Shown here piece after piece: positions 1 to 10,123 of a stretch of DNA of 64,000 bases; the stretch's first letter is position 1, and every line of letters starts with the position of its first letter. This DNA comes from Lachnospiraceae bacterium 10-1 (lineage in GTDB: Bacteria; Bacillota; Clostridia; Lachnospirales; Lachnospiraceae): assembly GCA_000403495.2 (NCBI GenBank), contig KE159818.1, positions 248,001 through 312,000 on the forward strand. Direction: 5' to 3'. A program made the translations under genes and the position numbers. The notes beneath the pieces were generated by a model, which worked only from the letters and a program-made list of their open reading frames with translations, searched no databases and was not told the DNA's origin.

Positions 1-701
1 CCGGAGCCTTCCAGATACCCCTGTACCACCTTGCTTCTGGTCAGATTTCTATTAGTAGCTTCATTTAAAACGGTTCCACTTGCTTCTGTCTCTGCCCATA
101 AAGTATTTCCCTGTCTCTCAAGTCCGCCTGGATTATTAAACTGATACAGGCCTATTACCATTCCATTAATCGGCTGAGGATTGTTATCAGCGTCCGGATA
201 GCAGACCTGACCATCTCCGGTAATTGTTACCTTGTTTGTAACATAATTTGATGGAAGTGTGATAATTGCCCCTCTGGAATTTAATACCGGACGTCCATCC
301 TGATCTGTCAGTATCATGCCGCTTCTGCCATTAGTTGCCCAGGTAAAATCACCATTTCTTGTATAATATGTATTTCCATCTTCACCACGAACAGCAAAAA
401 ACCCGTCTCCTTCAATGGCAAATGAAGTCGTGCTTTCAGAAGCCAAAAGACTTCCCTGTCTGAAAATAGAATCAATGGAAGAGTTTCTAACACCAAGCCC
501 TACCTGCGAACTTGTAGGTTTAGCCTCTCCGTTTGCTGATGTTGTAGCTGTCTGTAATGTTTGATAAAGCAACGACTTAAACTGGGCTACCTGGGATTTA
601 TATCCCACCGTATTTACGTTGGCCAGATTATTTGCAATCGTATCAACATTTGTCTGCTGTGCATTCATACCTGTCGCTGCGGACCATAAACTTCTAACCA
701 T
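1..701 (-). CDS. flhP: Flagellar hook-basal body protein, FlgG/FlhP-type, 3' end outside the window
   Basis: The frame opens at an ATG at 701 behind a TAAGGAG ribosome site and stays open to base 1, so about 233 codons are visible and the C-terminus is missing. The N-terminus MVRSLWSAATGMNAQQ, then NNLANVNTVGYK, is the flagellar rod/hook signature (FlgE/F/G family). The segment FAIEGDGFFAVR followed by YYTRNGDF is the usual D1-domain motif. Proteins of this family build the distal rod in the periplasm-equivalent space and are exported by the flagellar type III apparatus. It lies 11 bases downstream of a paralogue and of mbl, the same order as mbl-flhO-flhP in Bacillus subtilis, which is why FlhP/FlgG is preferred over FlgE. 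Assignment to the family is firm; FlgG versus FlgF rests on gene order. Confidence 0.88.
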   Translation of the reverse strand, partial: MVRSLWSAATGMNAQQTNVDTIANNLANVNTVGYKSQVAQFKSLLYQTLQTATTSANGEAKPTSSQVGLGVRNSSIDSIFRQGSLLASESTTSFAIEGDGFFAVRGEDGNTYYTRNGDFTWATNGRSGMILTDQDGRPVLNSRGAIITLPSNYVTNKVTITGDGQVCYPDADNNPQPINGMVIGLYQFNNPGGLERQGNTLWAETEASGTVLNEATNRNLTRSKVVQGYLEGS

Positions 702-712
702 ATCTTATCTCC

Positions 713-1489
713 TTAAATTTTACCAAGCTGATTTGCTGCGATTTCAAGTGTACCATCATAGGTGGTGATCACCTTTTGATTACTTTCATAAGCACGGGAA
801 ACTTCAATCATATTAACCATTTCCGTTACCACTGACATATTCGCCGCCTCAAGATACCCTGAGTAGACCTGTGCCTGTGCCTGGGTTTCCTCTGCACCTT
901 CTATTGGCTGAAAATAATTTTCACCATATCTTTCCAAATAATTATAATCTTCAAAATCGGTAACCTGAATTGTTGCAACTACTCTTCCATTCTGAATAAT
1001 TTCACCCTGTGTATTGATCACGGCAGTATCCAGCGGATCAATCTTTATTGGAGATCCGTTTTCATCCAGAACACTGTCCCCGTCTCTGGTAACAAGCCTG
1101 CCATCCTGCGTCAGTGCAAAATCACCATCTCTGGTATATTTAATTGAAGTTTCACCTGCCTTATTGGTAAATTCAACTGCAAAAAAACCTGAATCTGTAA
1201 GCGCCAGATCAAAAGTATTTCCTGTAGTTCTCAAAGGTCCCTGTGAAAAATCTGTATATCCTTCCCCAATCTTAACTCCGGGATTATTTACTCCAATTCT
1301 TCTGGAAGTGTAAAATCCATCGGAAGTGTCCTTAATCTTGTATGCAAGAATGGAATCGAAAGACTGGCTGGTTGCCCCTTCCTTCTTAAATCCTGTAGTA
1401 TCTGCATTTGCAAGATTATTCGTAAGCACATCCATTCTGTGCTGTTGATGAATCATGCCTGTGTAGGCACTATACAACCCTTTAACCAT
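713..1489 (-). CDS. flhO: Flagellar hook-basal body protein, FlgF/FlhO-type
   Basis: 258 residues, close to the usual size of FlgF/FlgG rod proteins. The N-terminus MVKGLYSAYTGMIHQQ, then LTNNLANADTTGFKKEG, is the conserved export and coiled-coil segment. FDLALTDSGFFAV and YTRDGDFALTQDGRL mark the central domain, and the C-terminal heptad-like stretch NMSVVTEMVNMIEVSRAYE is the second half of the rod coiled coil. It is a structural rod protein assembled outside the membrane. An AAGGGTG ribosome site precedes the ATG. It is read with the downstream FlhP-type gene (11-base gap) and follows mbl by 45 bases, so it is probably co-transcribed with mbl as in B. subtilis. The flhO versus flgF name is inferred from that order. 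Confidence 0.88.
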   Translation of the reverse strand: MVKGLYSAYTGMIHQQHRMDVLTNNLANADTTGFKKEGATSQSFDSILAYKIKDTSDGFYTSRRIGVNNPGVKIGEGYTDFSQGPLRTTGNTFDLALTDSGFFAVEFTNKAGETSIKYTRDGDFALTQDGRLVTRDGDSVLDENGSPIKIDPLDTAVINTQGEIIQNGRVVATIQVTDFEDYNYLERYGENYFQPIEGAEETQAQAQVYSGYLEAANMSVVTEMVNMIEVSRAYESNQKVITTYDGTLEIAANQLGKI

Positions 1490-1534
1490 AAAACACCCTT
1501 ATCCTTTCCCCTAAAACAGTTTCCCTAATCTGCC

Positions 1535-2527
1535 TTAATCTTCTTTATAACCGGCAAGAAATTCTACATATTTCCCAGTACCAATGGCAACTGCTGTCAT
1601 TGGATCTTCCGCTGTCATGGTATTAATTCCTGTCTTCTCAGCAATCAGATCTTCAAGCCCCCGAAGAAGACTTCCGCCTCCTGTCAAAACAATTCCTCTG
1701 TCTGCAATATCCGCCGCCAATTCCGGAGGTGTTTTTTCAAGTACGCTGTGGATTGTTTCAATAATCTGTGCCGTAGTTTCCTTAAGTGCCTCTTCTGTCT
1801 CTTCAGAAGATACTTTTATTGTTTTAGGAAGTCCTGTAACCAGATTACGTCCTCTTACATCCATATAATCAGTTTCCACACGTTTAAAAGCAGATCCAAT
1901 CTTTATTTTAATGTCCTCTGCTGTTCTTTCACCAATCAGCAGATTATGTTTCTTACGCATATATCTTACAAGCGCCTCATCAAAATCGTCTCCCGCAATT
2001 TTAATAGAAGCACTTACAACAGTGCCGCCCAGCGATATAACGGCAATGTCGGAGGTACCTCCTCCTATATCCACGATCATATTGCCACAGGGCTTGGAAA
2101 TATCAATTCCTGCACCAATGGCTGCCGCTATAGGCTCTTCAATTATAGAAACCTCTCTTGCACCTGCCTGAAGAGTTGCATCTTCAACGGCCTTTTTCTC
2201 TACTTCTGTTACCCCGCTGGGTACACAAACTGCAATTCTTGGTTTTCTAAAACTTCTTTTTCCCAACGCCTTTTGAATAAAATACTTCATCATTTGTTCT
2301 GTTACTCTATAATCAGAAATAACACCCTGACGTAAGGGGCGGACGGCAACGATATTTCCCGGCGTTCTTCCCAGCATTAATCTTGCATCCTCACCAATCG
2401 CTTTAATTCTGTTGGTATCTCTATCAAAAGCTACAACTGAAGGCTCTTTAAGAACAACTCCTCTCCCTCTGATGTAAACCAGTATGCTCGCGGTTCCTAA
2501 ATCAATTCCTATATCTGTGTACTGCAT
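1535..2527 (-). CDS. mbl: Rod shape-determining actin homologue, MreB/Mbl family
   Basis: 330 residues, normal for MreB/Mbl. The phosphate-1 motif reads DIGIDLGTASILVY near the N-terminus. PRIAVCVPSGVTEVE lies at about residues 96-110, the second phosphate motif MIVDIGGGTSDIAV at about 150, and VLTGGGSLLRGLEDLIAE at about 277-294. It polymerises at the inner face of the membrane and directs elongation-mode peptidoglycan synthesis. It sits directly upstream of two flagellar rod genes, the arrangement of Bacillus mbl rather than of the mreBCD operon, and no mreC or mreD is next to it. A good sigma-A promoter precedes it. The Mbl rather than MreB name is inferred from synteny. Confidence 0.92.
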   Translation of the reverse strand: MQYTDIGIDLGTASILVYIRGRGVVLKEPSVVAFDRDTNRIKAIGEDARLMLGRTPGNIVAVRPLRQGVISDYRVTEQMMKYFIQKALGKRSFRKPRIAVCVPSGVTEVEKKAVEDATLQAGAREVSIIEEPIAAAIGAGIDISKPCGNMIVDIGGGTSDIAVISLGGTVVSASIKIAGDDFDEALVRYMRKKHNLLIGERTAEDIKIKIGSAFKRVETDYMDVRGRNLVTGLPKTIKVSSEETEEALKETTAQIIETIHSVLEKTPPELAADIADRGIVLTGGGSLLRGLEDLIAEKTGINTMTAEDPMTAVAIGTGKYVEFLAGYKED

Positions 2528-2591
2528 TACTTTGTACCCCTTTCTATGAGTAATCTATTAAAAGTTTCAATAATCAGACGCATATAAAGTT

Positions 2592-2619
2592 ATTATAACC
2601 CATAGAAAAATTTTTTCAA
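2592..2619 (-). promoter_or_regulatory. Sigma-A type promoter of mbl-flhO-flhP
   Basis: On the minus strand TTGAAA (2619-2614) is followed after 16 bases by TATAAT (2597-2592). This lies about 65 bases upstream of the mbl start, with no other gene between. Inferred from consensus only. Confidence 0.6.
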
Positions 2620-2656
2620 AGTAATTTCACAAAAAATTAATAAAAATGGACACAAA

Positions 2657-2684
2657 CAATAAAACGGTTCCGTCCGTTTTATTG
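2657..2684 (-). terminator. Terminator after uvrA
   Basis: A perfect 11-bp inverted repeat (CAATAAAACGG and CCGTTTTATTG) encloses a six-base loop 23 bases past the uvrA stop. On the minus strand it is followed by a short T-rich stretch. It separates uvrBA from mbl. Confidence 0.65.
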
Positions 2685-2706
2685 CCGCATCCATGCTTTA
2701 AATCAT

Positions 2707-5601
2707 TTATCGGTACTTTTCTAAATTATCTTTATACTTTTTCAACATTTTTTTAATATACTGCCCTGTATAAGAATCAGAACATTCAGAAACCTCTTCC
2801 GGTGTTCCACAGACCACTACCTGCCCTCCTCTGTCACCGCCTTCAGGCCCCATATCAATAATATAGTCTGCGGTTTTGATTACATCAAGATTATGCTCAA
2901 TCACTACAATGGTGTTTCCACTGTCTGCAATTCTATTTAAAATTTCAACCAGCTTATGCACATCCGCAAAATGAAGCCCGGTAGTCGGCTCATCCAGAAT
3001 ATAAATGGTATTTCCTGTGCTGCGCTTACTTAATTCTGTTGCCAGCTTAATTCTCTGTGCCTCACCACCGGATAATGTGGTGGAAGGCTGTCCCAGCTTA
3101 ACATAAGAGAGTCCTACATCATTTAATGTTTCTATTTTTCTGCGGATGGAAGGCAGATTTTCGAAAAAGGGTACTGCCTCTTCCACAGTCATATCCAGTA
3201 CATCATAAATATTTTTTCCTTTATATTTCACATCCAGAGTCTCTCTGTTGTAACGTTTTCCTCCACATACCTCACAGGGCACATATACATCCGGCAGGAA
3301 ATGCATTTCTATTTTAATGATTCCGTCTCCGCCGCAGGCCTCGCATCTTCCTCCCTTGACATTAAAGCTAAAGCGCCCCTTCTTATATCCCTTTGCTTTG
3401 GCATCCGGTGTTCCTGCAAACAAATCTCTGATCAGATCAAAAACTCCCGTATAGGTTGCAGGATTAGAACGGGGAGTACGTCCAATGGGGGATTGATCAA
3501 TATTTATAACTTTATCCAGTTTCTTAATTCCGGTAATATTTTTGTGTTTACCAGGAATCGTTCTTGCCCTGTTCAAATCTCTTGCAAGACGTTTATACAG
3601 AATTTCATTGACCAGTGAGCTTTTTCCGGAACCGGAAACACCGGTTACACAGGTAAAGACTCCAATAGGAATATCCACGGAAATATTTTTCAGGTTATTC
3701 TCCTGCGCCCCTGCAATTGTAAGCCAGCCTTTTGACTTGCGCCTTACCTCCGGTATGGGAACCTGCATCTTCCCGCTTAAGTATTGTCCTGTAATAGAAT
3801 CTTCTATCTCCATAATTTCCTGGGCAGTTCCCTGGGCTACCACCTTTCCGCCATGAGAGCCGGCGCCAGGGCCAATGTCTACTACATGGTCTGCCTCCAG
3901 CATGGTATCCTCGTCGTGTTCCACCACAATTAATGTATTTCCCAAATCACGAAGATTTTTCAGCGTATTTAGCAGTTTATCATTATCTCTCTGATGAAGT
4001 CCGATGCTTGGCTCATCCAATATATAGCAGACACCCACCAGACCGGAGCCAATCTGTGTGGCCAAACGAATTCTCTGAGCCTCACCGCCGGACAGGGTTC
4101 CGGTTGCCCTTGATAAAGACAAATATTCCAGCCCCACATCCACCAGAAAGCCTACTCTGGCATGAATTTCTTTCAATATTTGTCTGCCTATTATCTGCTG
4201 CTGACTGCTAAGTTTCATCCCTTTAAGAAAAACGTGTAAATTCCGAATGGACATAGAAGTAATTTCATAAATATTCTTGTCACAAACCGTTACTGCCAGA
4301 GATTCTTTTTTCAGTCTCATGCCGCCGCATTCTTTGCAGGGCGTGATCCGCATAAAGGTTTCATACTCCTGCTTCATAATATCAGAACCGGTTTCTCTGT
4401 ATTTACGCTCCATATTTTTAATCAGTCCTTCAAAAACAACAGGATACACACCCTCTCCCCGCTGTCCTTTATAATGAACCCTGACTTCTTTTCCTCCGGT
4501 TCCATGGATTAACACATGAAATATTTCCTCCGGCAGCTCTTCCACAGGCGTATCCAAACTAAATTTATACTCTTTGGAAAGTGCACACAATAGAGCATTG
4601 GTAAAACTTCCCGAATCACCGCTGGACTGCCACCCCATTACCTGAATGGCGCCTTCATTAATGCTCAGCGTCTGGTCGGGAATCATAAGCTCCGGATCAA
4701 ATTCCATTTTATAGCCTAATCCGTAACATTCCGGGCAGGCCCCAAAAGGATTATTAAAAGAAAAGCTTCTTGGTTCAATTTCACTGATGCTGATCCCACA
4801 GTCCGGGCAGGCAAAGCTCTGGCTGAAGTTAATGGTTTCTCCATCAATCACATCCACCATAAGAGAGCCTTCTGCCAGCGCCAGCACACTTTCCACAGAA
4901 TCAGTAAGCCTTTTTACAATTCCCTCTTTGATCACCAGCCTGTCAACCACAATCTCTATACTATGTTTGATATTTTTATCTAGCTTAATTTCTTCTGTCA
5001 GCTCATATAGATTTCCATCTACACGTACACGTACATAGCCGCTGCGCCTGGCTCTGTCAAAAATCTTTGCATGCTCGCCCTTTCTTCCCCGTACAACAGG
5101 TGCCAGTAATTGTATTCTGGTTCCTTCCGGCAGATCCATGATCTGATCCACCATCTGGTCAACCGTCTGCTTTTTAATTTCTTTTCCACACTTAGGACAA
5201 TGAGGAATACCAATTCTTGCATACAAAAGTCGGAAATAGTCATATATTTCCGTTACGGTTCCTACTGTAGAACGGGGATTTCTGTTTGTAGATTTCTGGT
5301 CAATAGAAATCGCTGGAGAAAGTCCTTCTATTTTCTCAACATTGGGCTTTTCCATCTGTCCAAGGAACTGTCTTGCGTAAGAAGAAAGGGATTCCATATA
5401 TCTTCTCTGTCCTTCCGCATAAATCGTGTCAAAAGCGAGAGAAGATTTTCCTGAACCTGAAAGACCGGTAAGCACTACCAGCTCATTTCTGGGAATGTCC
5501 ACATTTAAATCCTTTAAGTTATGCTCATTGGCGCCTCGGATTTTAATATATTCTCTTGGGCGCATTTTAGGTGTTTCTACATGTTGATCTGACAATTTCA
5601 T
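2707..5601 (-). CDS. uvrA: Excinuclease ABC subunit A (UvrA)
   Basis: 964 residues, slightly longer than the usual 940-950. It is the damage-recognition ATPase of nucleotide excision repair and acts as UvrA2 with UvrB in the cytoplasm. Two ABC ATPase modules are visible: Walker [16 protein letters not shown] near residue 50 and [15 protein letters not shown] in the second half. Signatures [17 protein letters not shown] and [17 protein letters not shown] and both Walker B segments ([20 protein letters not shown]) are intact. Zinc-binding CxxC pairs are present, including CEACGGDG...[10 protein letters not shown]. The annotated ATG has an AAAGG at a long distance; an internal Met at 5565 ([11 protein letters not shown]) matches where many homologues start. 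It lies 28 bases after uvrB and is clearly co-transcribed. Confidence 0.97.
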   Translation of the reverse strand: MKLSDQHVETPKMRPREYIKIRGANEHNLKDLNVDIPRNELVVLTGLSGSGKSSLAFDTIYAEGQRRYMESLSSYARQFLGQMEKPNVEKIEGLSPAISIDQKSTNRNPRSTVGTVTEIYDYFRLLYARIGIPHCPKCGKEIKKQTVDQMVDQIMDLPEGTRIQLLAPVVRGRKGEHAKIFDRARRSGYVRVRVDGNLYELTEEIKLDKNIKHSIEIVVDRLVIKEGIVKRLTDSVESVLALAEGSLMVDVIDGETINFSQSFACPDCGISISEIEPRSFSFNNPFGACPECYGLGYKMEFDPELMIPDQTLSINEGAIQVMGWQSSGDSGSFTNALLCALSKEYKFSLDTPVEELPEEIFHVLIHGTGGKEVRVHYKGQRGEGVYPVVFEGLIKNMERKYRETGSDIMKQEYETFMRITPCKECGGMRLKKESLAVTVCDKNIYEITSMSIRNLHVFLKGMKLSSQQQIIGRQILKEIHARVGFLVDVGLEYLSLSRATGTLSGGEAQRIRLATQIGSGLVGVCYILDEPSIGLHQRDNDKLLNTLKNLRDLGNTLIVVEHDEDTMLEADHVVDIGPGAGSHGGKVVAQGTAQEIMEIEDSITGQYLSGKMQVPIPEVRRKSKGWLTIAGAQENNLKNISVDIPIGVFTCVTGVSGSGKSSLVNEILYKRLARDLNRARTIPGKHKNITGIKKLDKVINIDQSPIGRTPRSNPATYTGVFDLIRDLFAGTPDAKAKGYKKGRFSFNVKGGRCEACGGDGIIKIEMHFLPDVYVPCEVCGGKRYNRETLDVKYKGKNIYDVLDMTVEEAVPFFENLPSIRRKIETLNDVGLSYVKLGQPSTTLSGGEAQRIKLATELSKRSTGNTIYILDEPTTGLHFADVHKLVEILNRIADSGNTIVVIEHNLDVIKTADYIIDMGPEGGDRGGQVVVCGTPEEVSECSDSYTGQYIKKMLKKYKDNLEKYR

Positions 5602-5629
5602 CTAAAAATAACCATACCTTTCGTATTAT

Positions 5630-7630
5630 TTATTCCTGCTTTTCATCCTCAAGTTCTTTTAACTTAACTTTTAATTCCACCATCTTATCCCGAAGCTGTG
5701 CGGCTGCTTCAAAGTTAAGGTCTGCCGCTGCTTTTTTCATCTGTTTTTCAATCTGGCTTATCAGCTTCTCCAGTTCTTTACGATTCATGGATTCAGGATC
5801 TTTCTCAAACCGAAGCTCTTCTTTTGCAATTACCTTGGAAATGCTGATCAGATCACGGACTGCCTTCTTAATAGACTGAGGTGTAATATTATGCTCTTCA
5901 TTATACTTCTGCTGGATACTTCGTCTTCTGTTGGTCTCATCTATGGCCGCCTGCATGGAATCCGTTATGTGATCCGCATACATAATCACATGTCCTTCCA
6001 CGTTTCTGGCAGCACGTCCAATGGTCTGAATTAAAGAAGTTTCCGATCTTAAAAATCCTTCCTTATCTGCATCCAAAATTGCCACTAAAGAGATTTCCGG
6101 TATATCAAGTCCCTCCCTCAGCAGATTGATTCCCACCAGAACATCAAATACATCCAGCCGCATGTCCCGGATGATCTCCGCCCTCTCTAATGTATCTATG
6201 TCCGAATGCAGATATTTTACTCTGATGCCAACATCATTCATATAAGCGGTAAGGTCTTCTGCCATTCGTTTGGTGAGGGTTGTAACTAAAACCTTATTAT
6301 GCTTTTTTGTTTCCTTGTTTATTTCTGAAACAAGATCGTCAATCTGCCCTTCCACCGGACGCACCGATATTTCCGGATCAAGAAGCCCTGTGGGGCGAAT
6401 GATCTGCTCTGTTCGAAATAGCTCATGTTCTTTTTCATAATTGGAGGGAGTTGCAGACACAAACATCATCTGGTCAATGTGCTGTTCAAATTCGGCAAAG
6501 CACAAAGGGCGGTTATCCAGTGCGGAAGGAAGCCTGAATCCATAATCCACCAGTGTGGTCTTTCGGGACCGGTCTCCGGTGTACATAGCTCCGATCTGGG
6601 GAATTGTTATGTGAGATTCATCAACAATAATCAGATAGTCATCTCCAAAAAAGTCCATCAGCGTATGGGGCATGGAGCCAGCCGGCATTCCCGCAAGGTG
6701 TCTGGAATAATTCTCAATGCCGGAGCAAAATCCTGTTTCTCTCAACATTTCAATGTCAAAATTTGTTCTCTCGGAAATTCTCTGTGCCTCCAAAAGCTTG
6801 TCCTCGCTCTTGAAAAAACGAACTCTCTCTTCCAGTTCCACTTCAATATTTTTACATGCTTCGTTAATTTTCTCCTGAGGCACCACATAGTGGGATGCCG
6901 GAAAAATTGCGATATGCTCTAAAGTTGCATGAACCTGTCCGGTTAATGGATCGGTCTGTGCAATCCTGTCAATCTCATCTCCAAAAAATTCAATTCTGAT
7001 TAAATAATCTCCGCCTTCCGCTGGGTATATCTCTACCACATCTCCTCTTACCCGAAAGCATCCTCTGCCTAAATCCATATCATTTCTGTCATATTGAATG
7101 TCAATTAATTCCCGAATTACCTGATCCCTGTCCTTAGTCATTCCCGGGCGAAGAGACACAATCATTTCCTGATAATCATCAGGACTTCCCAAACCATAAA
7201 TGCAGGACACACTGGCAATCACCACCACATCCCTGCGCTCTGACAAAGAGGCTGTCGCTGACAGACGCAGTTTGTCAATTTCATCATTAATTGATGAATC
7301 TTTTGCAATATAGGTGTCCGACGAAGGCACATAGGCTTCCGGCTGATAATAATCATAATAGGACACAAAATATTCCACCGCATTTTCCGGGAAAAATTCT
7401 TTAAATTCGCCATAAAGCTGGCCTGCCAGCGTTTTGTTATGAGCGATAACAAGGGTTGGTTTATTTAATGCGGCAATCACATTTGCCATAGTAAAAGTCT
7501 TACCGGAACCGGTAACACCAAGCAACGTCTGAAACTGGTTCCCAGCTTTAAAACCATTTACCAGTTCTGCAATGGCCTGGGGCTGGTCTCCGGTGGGTTT
7601 ATATGGAGCTTTTAAAATGAATTTATCCAT
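5630..7630 (-). CDS. uvrB: Excinuclease ABC subunit B (UvrB)
   Basis: 666 residues from the start at 7630, the usual UvrB length. An in-frame ATG six codons earlier overlaps the ribosome site; GGAGG sits nine bases before the ATG at 7630, whose product begins [17 protein letters not shown], so that start is chosen. UvrB is the helicase-like subunit that verifies damage and recruits UvrC. Motif I is [15 protein letters not shown], the beta-hairpin region is [16 protein letters not shown], and motif VI is [21 protein letters not shown]-terminal UVR motif binds UvrC ([16 protein letters not shown]...). It heads the uvrB-uvrA operon. A half-matching LexA-like site upstream was judged too weak to call. 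Confidence 0.97.
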   Translation of the reverse strand: MDKFILKAPYKPTGDQPQAIAELVNGFKAGNQFQTLLGVTGSGKTFTMANVIAALNKPTLVIAHNKTLAGQLYGEFKEFFPENAVEYFVSYYDYYQPEAYVPSSDTYIAKDSSINDEIDKLRLSATASLSERRDVVVIASVSCIYGLGSPDDYQEMIVSLRPGMTKDRDQVIRELIDIQYDRNDMDLGRGCFRVRGDVVEIYPAEGGDYLIRIEFFGDEIDRIAQTDPLTGQVHATLEHIAIFPASHYVVPQEKINEACKNIEVELEERVRFFKSEDKLLEAQRISERTNFDIEMLRETGFCSGIENYSRHLAGMPAGSMPHTLMDFFGDDYLIIVDESHITIPQIGAMYTGDRSRKTTLVDYGFRLPSALDNRPLCFAEFEQHIDQMMFVSATPSNYEKEHELFRTEQIIRPTGLLDPEISVRPVEGQIDDLVSEINKETKKHNKVLVTTLTKRMAEDLTAYMNDVGIRVKYLHSDIDTLERAEIIRDMRLDVFDVLVGINLLREGLDIPEISLVAILDADKEGFLRSETSLIQTIGRAARNVEGHVIMYADHITDSMQAAIDETNRRRSIQQKYNEEHNITPQSIKKAVRDLISISKVIAKEELRFEKDPESMNRKELEKLISQIEKQMKKAAADLNFEAAAQLRDKMVELKVKLKELEDEKQE

Positions 7631-7997
7631 AGTCGAATACCTCCACATGTGACTTTCATATGTTCAATATCAGCCACATTTTCATATTCATTCGTAAAAA
7701 TTCGTAACCAAAACTCAAAATTGCAAAAACAAGTCACCTAATAGTGAACTTACAAATTCAAATTGCCAAAGGTCATAAATATCCATCCACTTTAACTTTC
7801 GGTCATAATAATTAACTACATCTGACCTATTTCGATACTTTAGCTAATCAATTTCCTCAAATTGAATAATATATGCACAAAACTTCTCTATTTAATACTA
7901 AGATTCAATTACTCGCTTTGTAACTGATAATTTTATTATTTAAAGAAGAAAAATAGAGTAAATACAATTTCTAAATCTTTTTGAATAGCTCCCCATC
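7631..7997 (-). other. A+T-rich intergenic region between the island and uvrB
   Basis: About 370 bases with no credible coding frame, RNA gene or repeat. It is more A+T-rich than the uvr genes and resembles the adjacent DUF262 gene in composition. It holds the uvrB promoter and the end of the island's transcript, but no clear sigma-A pair and no strong terminator hairpin were seen. It may be the left boundary of an inserted segment. Confidence 0.5.
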
Positions 7998-9050
7998 TTA
8001 CAATGTCATTTCAATCTTTATTTGATTTTCTAAACAATATGCAATTAAAGCATTAATCCTTCGCTTTCTACTAAATTGTCCCTTTGTATCTGAACTCATA
8101 CTCTTTTTGTAGTCATCAGCACCTACACAGTCACGTCGTTCTCTATAATTTGTATAAAATCCATTTAATAAATCAACAAGTTTTTTAGATTCAATATTTT
8201 GCTCGAATGCCAACATTGCTATTCCCCAAATGGCATAAAGATGGCTAACCTTATTAATTTTAAACCCCTTATAATCTAAATTTAAATTATCAATATATCC
8301 CATAATATTTTTACATTTTTCAATATCACTCTCTTTAATTAAATTTTTCCATTTTGTATATAATTCATCTAGAGTATTTTTAGTATATGAAAGAATTTTA
8401 TGTTCAAGAGTCAAAAATAATAATTCAGACATAAACTCTTTATCTTCCATTCGATCTGTTTCTAAAATATCCAAAAACATTTTTTCCCAAACATTATTTT
8501 CCACTAATTCTTCTATAAATTTATATAATTTGCTATCTCCATATTTGGCATGACGCAATTCCTGCGAAACTAGCGGTTCTCCATTTCGATTCAATCTATC
8601 AAACACATTTTTAATCAACTCATCACTATCAGTATCTATGAAAATAACAGGGATTCTATATTTCCAAAATTGTCGTTTATATTTTTCATGCTGATCTAAT
8701 TCTTTAAAAGTCACACCATTCAATTCACTATTTCCAACACAATCATCGCCAAAGTCATCTGGCAGAGTTATTTTTCCTTCAATAAAATCAATAATTGTAG
8801 TCAATCTCTGTTTTCCATCTATAACATCATATAACGTTAATCCTGTATCTTGATCAATTTTCATTCTAAAAAACACTGGTGGTATAGGATAATTTTTTAA
8901 AATAGAATCAATTAAAAAACTCTTTTTCTCCTCGCTCCAAACTTTTTCCCGTTGATAGACGGCTGTATAATCATATTTCCCAGCTTTATTATTCTCATAA
9001 AATTCTGAAATAACTAATTTATTGCTATCCATATCTAAAAAATCAATCAT
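7998..9050 (-). CDS. DUF262 (GmrSD N-terminal/ParB-like) domain protein of the island
   Basis: 350 residues. The N-terminal half carries the DUF262 signature: YQREKVWSEEKKSFLIDSI at residues 32-50, PIPPVFFR at about 55-62, and VIDGKQRLTTIIDFIEG at 76-92, where DGKQR matches the nucleotide-handling DGQQR motif of this ParB/Srx-like fold. The C-terminal part is largely helical and ends with SRKRRINALIAYCLENQ. No DUF1524/HNH nuclease motif is present, so this is not a complete GmrSD-type type IV restriction enzyme. The start overlaps the end of the SIR2-like gene by eight bases (ATGATTGA), which suggests translational coupling. DUF262 proteins are common in phage-defence loci; a sensor or NTPase role here is inference. 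The gene is visibly A+T-rich compared with uvrB. Confidence 0.8.
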   Translation of the reverse strand: MIDFLDMDSNKLVISEFYENNKAGKYDYTAVYQREKVWSEEKKSFLIDSILKNYPIPPVFFRMKIDQDTGLTLYDVIDGKQRLTTIIDFIEGKITLPDDFGDDCVGNSELNGVTFKELDQHEKYKRQFWKYRIPVIFIDTDSDELIKNVFDRLNRNGEPLVSQELRHAKYGDSKLYKFIEELVENNVWEKMFLDILETDRMEDKEFMSELLFLTLEHKILSYTKNTLDELYTKWKNLIKESDIEKCKNIMGYIDNLNLDYKGFKINKVSHLYAIWGIAMLAFEQNIESKKLVDLLNGFYTNYRERRDCVGADDYKKSMSSDTKGQFSRKRRINALIAYCLENQIKIEMTL

Positions 9051-10086
9051 TATATAATCCTCCTAAAATTTTTGAATCCACAAAATGCGTATACTCCCCA
9101 AACAAACTTGATATTACGGCCCCAAATGTATTCTGAGTATCTGGATTTACCACCTTAATTTTAGCACCAATATCAATATTTATTAATTCCTCGTCAATTT
9201 CGCGTCGATCAACATTACAATATGACACTCCACCAAATATTACTTCATCATCTTCTCTCAATTCTCTGGCTGCATCTATAGCATACTTTTTCAAAACATT
9301 AGACCAAACTAATTGATAACGTTCAGATTCTCCTGCTGGTGGAATCATTGTATTTATATTGGACATTATCTCTAAATTCAATGTTTCATCAACAACCAAA
9401 TCCTCTATTTTGCCTCCTAATCCATCTCTATTATACTTTATAGAAAATGCATCTTTATCATATTCTTTTGCCGATCTAAAACTAATTGAACCATGTGGTT
9501 TTATTATCTTGACTTTTTTCAAATTACTTTTATCAAACCCCCGCATACTGTATTCAATTTTCAATTTTTTTAACACTCTTTCTAGCAATATATCATAATT
9601 ATATGTAATGATATTAACAGACGTTATATTAACACTATCATTCAAAGTTTTAAATAATTTTCCCCACCCCCACTCTTCTATTCTTTCTTTAGTAAGTATA
9701 TTATCACTCAAAATATGGTTATAATAAATGAAAAGATATTTCAAATAAAGAACCAGTTCATGATAAGCTCTTAAATAGGTGTTTGACAACTCAAAATGTC
9801 CACTATTTTCTCTTGAAAAAGCATTAACATTAGCACAGGTAATAACATCTTCTATTATTTTAGATGCCTCTTTATTTTCAATATTTGGCCTTGCTCCCAA
9901 TTGCCATAATGCTGGACAACGACAACACGAAAGAAATCCCGGCTCACTATTAGCTGGCCATGGAACCTTATCTCCATTTTCAAATAAATTTATCAAATTG
10001 ATCTCTTTTTCGAGATTAAGATGTTTAACCAAATCAATTGAAAATCCATTTCCTAAGATAATAAGTATATCACGTTTAATTTTCAT
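9043..10086 (-). CDS. SIR2-like (AbiH-reminiscent) protein of the island
   Basis: 347 residues. The N-terminus ILIILGNGFSIDLVKHL (GNGFS at 12-16) is a Rossmann nucleotide-binding turn like the GAGxS of SIR2 proteins and the GNGF of AbiH. NIITYNYDILLERVL (Asn163, Asp165) and IIKPHGSISF (His198) supply the Asn and His expected of SIR2 NAD+-consuming enzymes. Near the C-terminus, EVIFGGVSYCNVD and KIKVVNPD match the closing strands of that fold. A Cys cluster SCCRCPALW (54-61) is unexplained. SIR2 effectors in several defence systems destroy NAD+ to abort infection; that role here is inferred. An AAGGAGGAG site lies directly before the ATG. It sits 37 bases after the DUF1016 gene and overlaps the DUF262 gene. 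Confidence 0.75.
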   Translation of the reverse strand: MKIKRDILIILGNGFSIDLVKHLNLEKEINLINLFENGDKVPWPANSEPGFLSCCRCPALWQLGARPNIENKEASKIIEDVITCANVNAFSRENSGHFELSNTYLRAYHELVLYLKYLFIYYNHILSDNILTKERIEEWGWGKLFKTLNDSVNITSVNIITYNYDILLERVLKKLKIEYSMRGFDKSNLKKVKIIKPHGSISFRSAKEYDKDAFSIKYNRDGLGGKIEDLVVDETLNLEIMSNINTMIPPAGESERYQLVWSNVLKKYAIDAARELREDDEVIFGGVSYCNVDRREIDEELINIDIGAKIKVVNPDTQNTFGAVISSLFGEYTHFVDSKILGGLYND

Positions 10087-10123
10087 CTCCTCCTTTGTAA
10101 TTAATTTTCATTCTTTTTTATTT

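Noticed and set aside
1748-2335. A 195-codon open frame on the plus strand opposite mbl
   Set aside because: It lies wholly antisense to a clear MreB/Mbl gene, has no ribosome site and a Cys/Asn/Tyr-rich composition typical of a shadow frame. Similar long frames antisense to uvrA, uvrB, glnN and fruA were dropped for the same reason.
7654-7665. Possible LexA box upstream of uvrB (GAAC-ATAT-GAAA on the minus strand)
   Set aside because: Only one half-site matches GAAC-N4-GTTC; two mismatches in the other half make it too weak compared with the perfect box at 54257-54270.
7998-9050. DUF262 gene as a GmrSD-type type IV restriction enzyme
   Set aside because: The C-terminal DUF1524/HNH nuclease motifs are absent and the protein is too short for a fused GmrSD; no adjacent gene supplies that domain.
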